Shown here: in pieces, positions 63,760-64,000 of the stretch | How the letters are laid out: each line of letters starts with the position of its first letter | How positions within the stretch are numbered: the first letter of the stretch is position 1 | Assembly: GCF_900100435.1 (NCBI RefSeq) | Contig: NZ_FNEX01000007.1 | Coordinates: forward strand, 222,645 to 286,644 | DNA: 64,000 bases | DNA from: Pedobacter sp. ok626 | Lineage (GTDB): Bacteria > Bacteroidota > Bacteroidia > Sphingobacteriales > Sphingobacteriaceae | Direction: 5' to 3' | The notes under the pieces: generated by a model | What the model saw: only the letters and a program-made list of their open reading frames with translations | Database searches by the model: none | What the model was told of the DNA's origin: nothing | Position numbers and translations under genes: made by a program

Positions 63760-64000
63760 TTAAACATAAACAGCTTTAGGGGCTACTATTTCTTTAAGAC
63801 ATAGTAGCCCTTGTTTCTTTAAAAATGCGTTGTTGAGCGTCCGGGTCAAGATCGGGCTATGCACCGTTCTCCAATGGCCCTTACGAGTATTTCCCCATTG
63901 ATAGGCTTGATAGGGTTTCACCCCTAGTTTCTCAAGCTGTTTAACACGAGTCTTTACCTGTTTCCATTGGATCCAGTAGCATAGTCGGATACGACTACGA
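63760..64000 (-). CDS. ltrA: Group II intron reverse transcriptase/maturase, C-terminal part
   Basis: The minus-strand frame from 64000 to the stop at 63762-63760 encodes 79 residues, with the N-terminus outside the window. R-R-I-R-L-C-Y-W-I-Q-W-K-Q-V-K-T-R is part of the maturase X domain or GIIM region, followed by Q-W-G-N-T-R-K-G-H-W-R and S-P-I-L-T-R-T-L-N-N-A. This matches intron-encoded proteins that splice and retrotranspose their host intron. The frame is intact to its natural stop two bases from domain V, which suggests a recently active copy, though most of the protein cannot be seen. Confidence 0.88.
   Translation of the reverse strand, partial: RSRIRLCYWIQWKQVKTRVKQLEKLGVKPYQAYQWGNTRKGHWRTVHSPILTRTLNNAFLKKQGLLCLKEIVAPKAVYV

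Larger units (their letters stand above)
63681..64000 (-). mobile_element. Group II intron, 3' part (truncated by window end)
   Basis: On the minus strand the order is maturase C-terminus (63760-64000), domain V (63725-63758), domain VI and a 3' end reading CCTACTCTAT at 63690-63681. The domain VI hairpin is AGGTAATCA-AATAA-TGATTACCT at about 63712-63690. The 3' exon would begin with GCAATATCTGG at 63680 and below. The 5' part, including domain I and most of the reverse transcriptase, lies beyond the window. Orientation is antisense to the SusC/SusD operon. The exact junction is inferred from the usual domain V-VI geometry. Confidence 0.85.

Noticed and set aside
63555..63767. 70-codon minus-strand frame across the end of susD and intron domain V
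   Set aside because: It reads through the catalytic RNA domain V and into susD, so it cannot be a real protein gene.

Overview
The window looks like a chromosome segment of a Bacteroidota member, most likely Sphingobacteriaceae (Pedobacter-like). This is inferred from protein content: SusC/SusD receptors, OMP-barrel TonB receptors with a carboxypeptidase-regulatory N-domain, a GLPGLI protein, a LytS/LytTR pair, FecR/ECF sigma signalling, a GldA/GldFG-type ABC system, DUF3127, DUF4153 and DUF5687 proteins, and a C-A-B succinate dehydrogenase operon with one membrane anchor. The DNA is AT-rich, genes are tightly packed with many 1-14 bp overlaps, and TAnnTTTG-type -7 boxes appear in several promoters. 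I could not run any search; family names come from motifs I recognise.

Layout. 1-3504: fatty-acyl metabolism (partial enoyl-CoA hydratase, dienoyl-CoA-reductase-like SDR, FabH-like KAS III), ClpS and a thioredoxin-fold protein. 3597-8536: two tandem OMP-barrel TonB receptors. 8570-11680: Nudix hydrolase, PlsC-like acyltransferase and a LytTR two-component pair. 11681-14736: a small membrane protein, then a BlaI repressor and a BlaR1-like M56 protein fused to TonB and SusC-plug modules. 14818-18300: sdhCAB. 18483-25083: HtrA protease, DapF, a Pif1-like helicase with a C-terminal HTH, and a DUF4153 membrane protein. 25247-31342: outer-membrane barrel plus GLPGLI, preceded by the same operator as blaI, then an OmpR-type two-component pair. 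31548-33650: DUF3127, an rRNA methyltransferase and a YoeB toxin/antitoxin pair. 33861-37358: HD phosphohydrolase, PhoR-like kinase, and a DUF47-Pit phosphate operon behind a Pho-box-like repeat. 37359-38517: two structured intergenic elements and an unrecognised gene. 38518-44156: Rpn-type PD-(D/E)XK protein, then a sigma/anti-sigma-TonB pair divergent from a VWA-DUF4197 pair. 44206-53159: housekeeping and transport genes (RhlE-like helicase, RarA, a DUF5687 ABC exporter, OmpA lipoprotein, oxidoreductase, M90 peptidase, hydrolase). 53346-63645: ECF sigma, GldA-like ATPase, GldF-GldG fusion, FecR, SusC with STN domain, SusD. 63681-64000: the 3' end of a group II intron on the minus strand with domain V and the maturase C-terminus, cut by the window edge.

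The observations most worth following are: (a) an identical 20-bp operator in front of blaI-M56 and the distant barrel-GLPGLI operon, suggesting one BlaI regulon; (b) an ABC transporter wedged between an ECF sigma gene and its FecR anti-sigma gene, with the regulatory sequence normally expected once now present on both sides; (c) SusC-plug and TonB C-terminal modules grafted onto non-receptor proteins (peptidase, anti-sigma, VWA); (d) a highly structured intergenic element at 38185-38310; (e) the group II intron next to the SusCD operon. I saw no CRISPR array, tRNA, rRNA, prophage or recognisable antiphage system.
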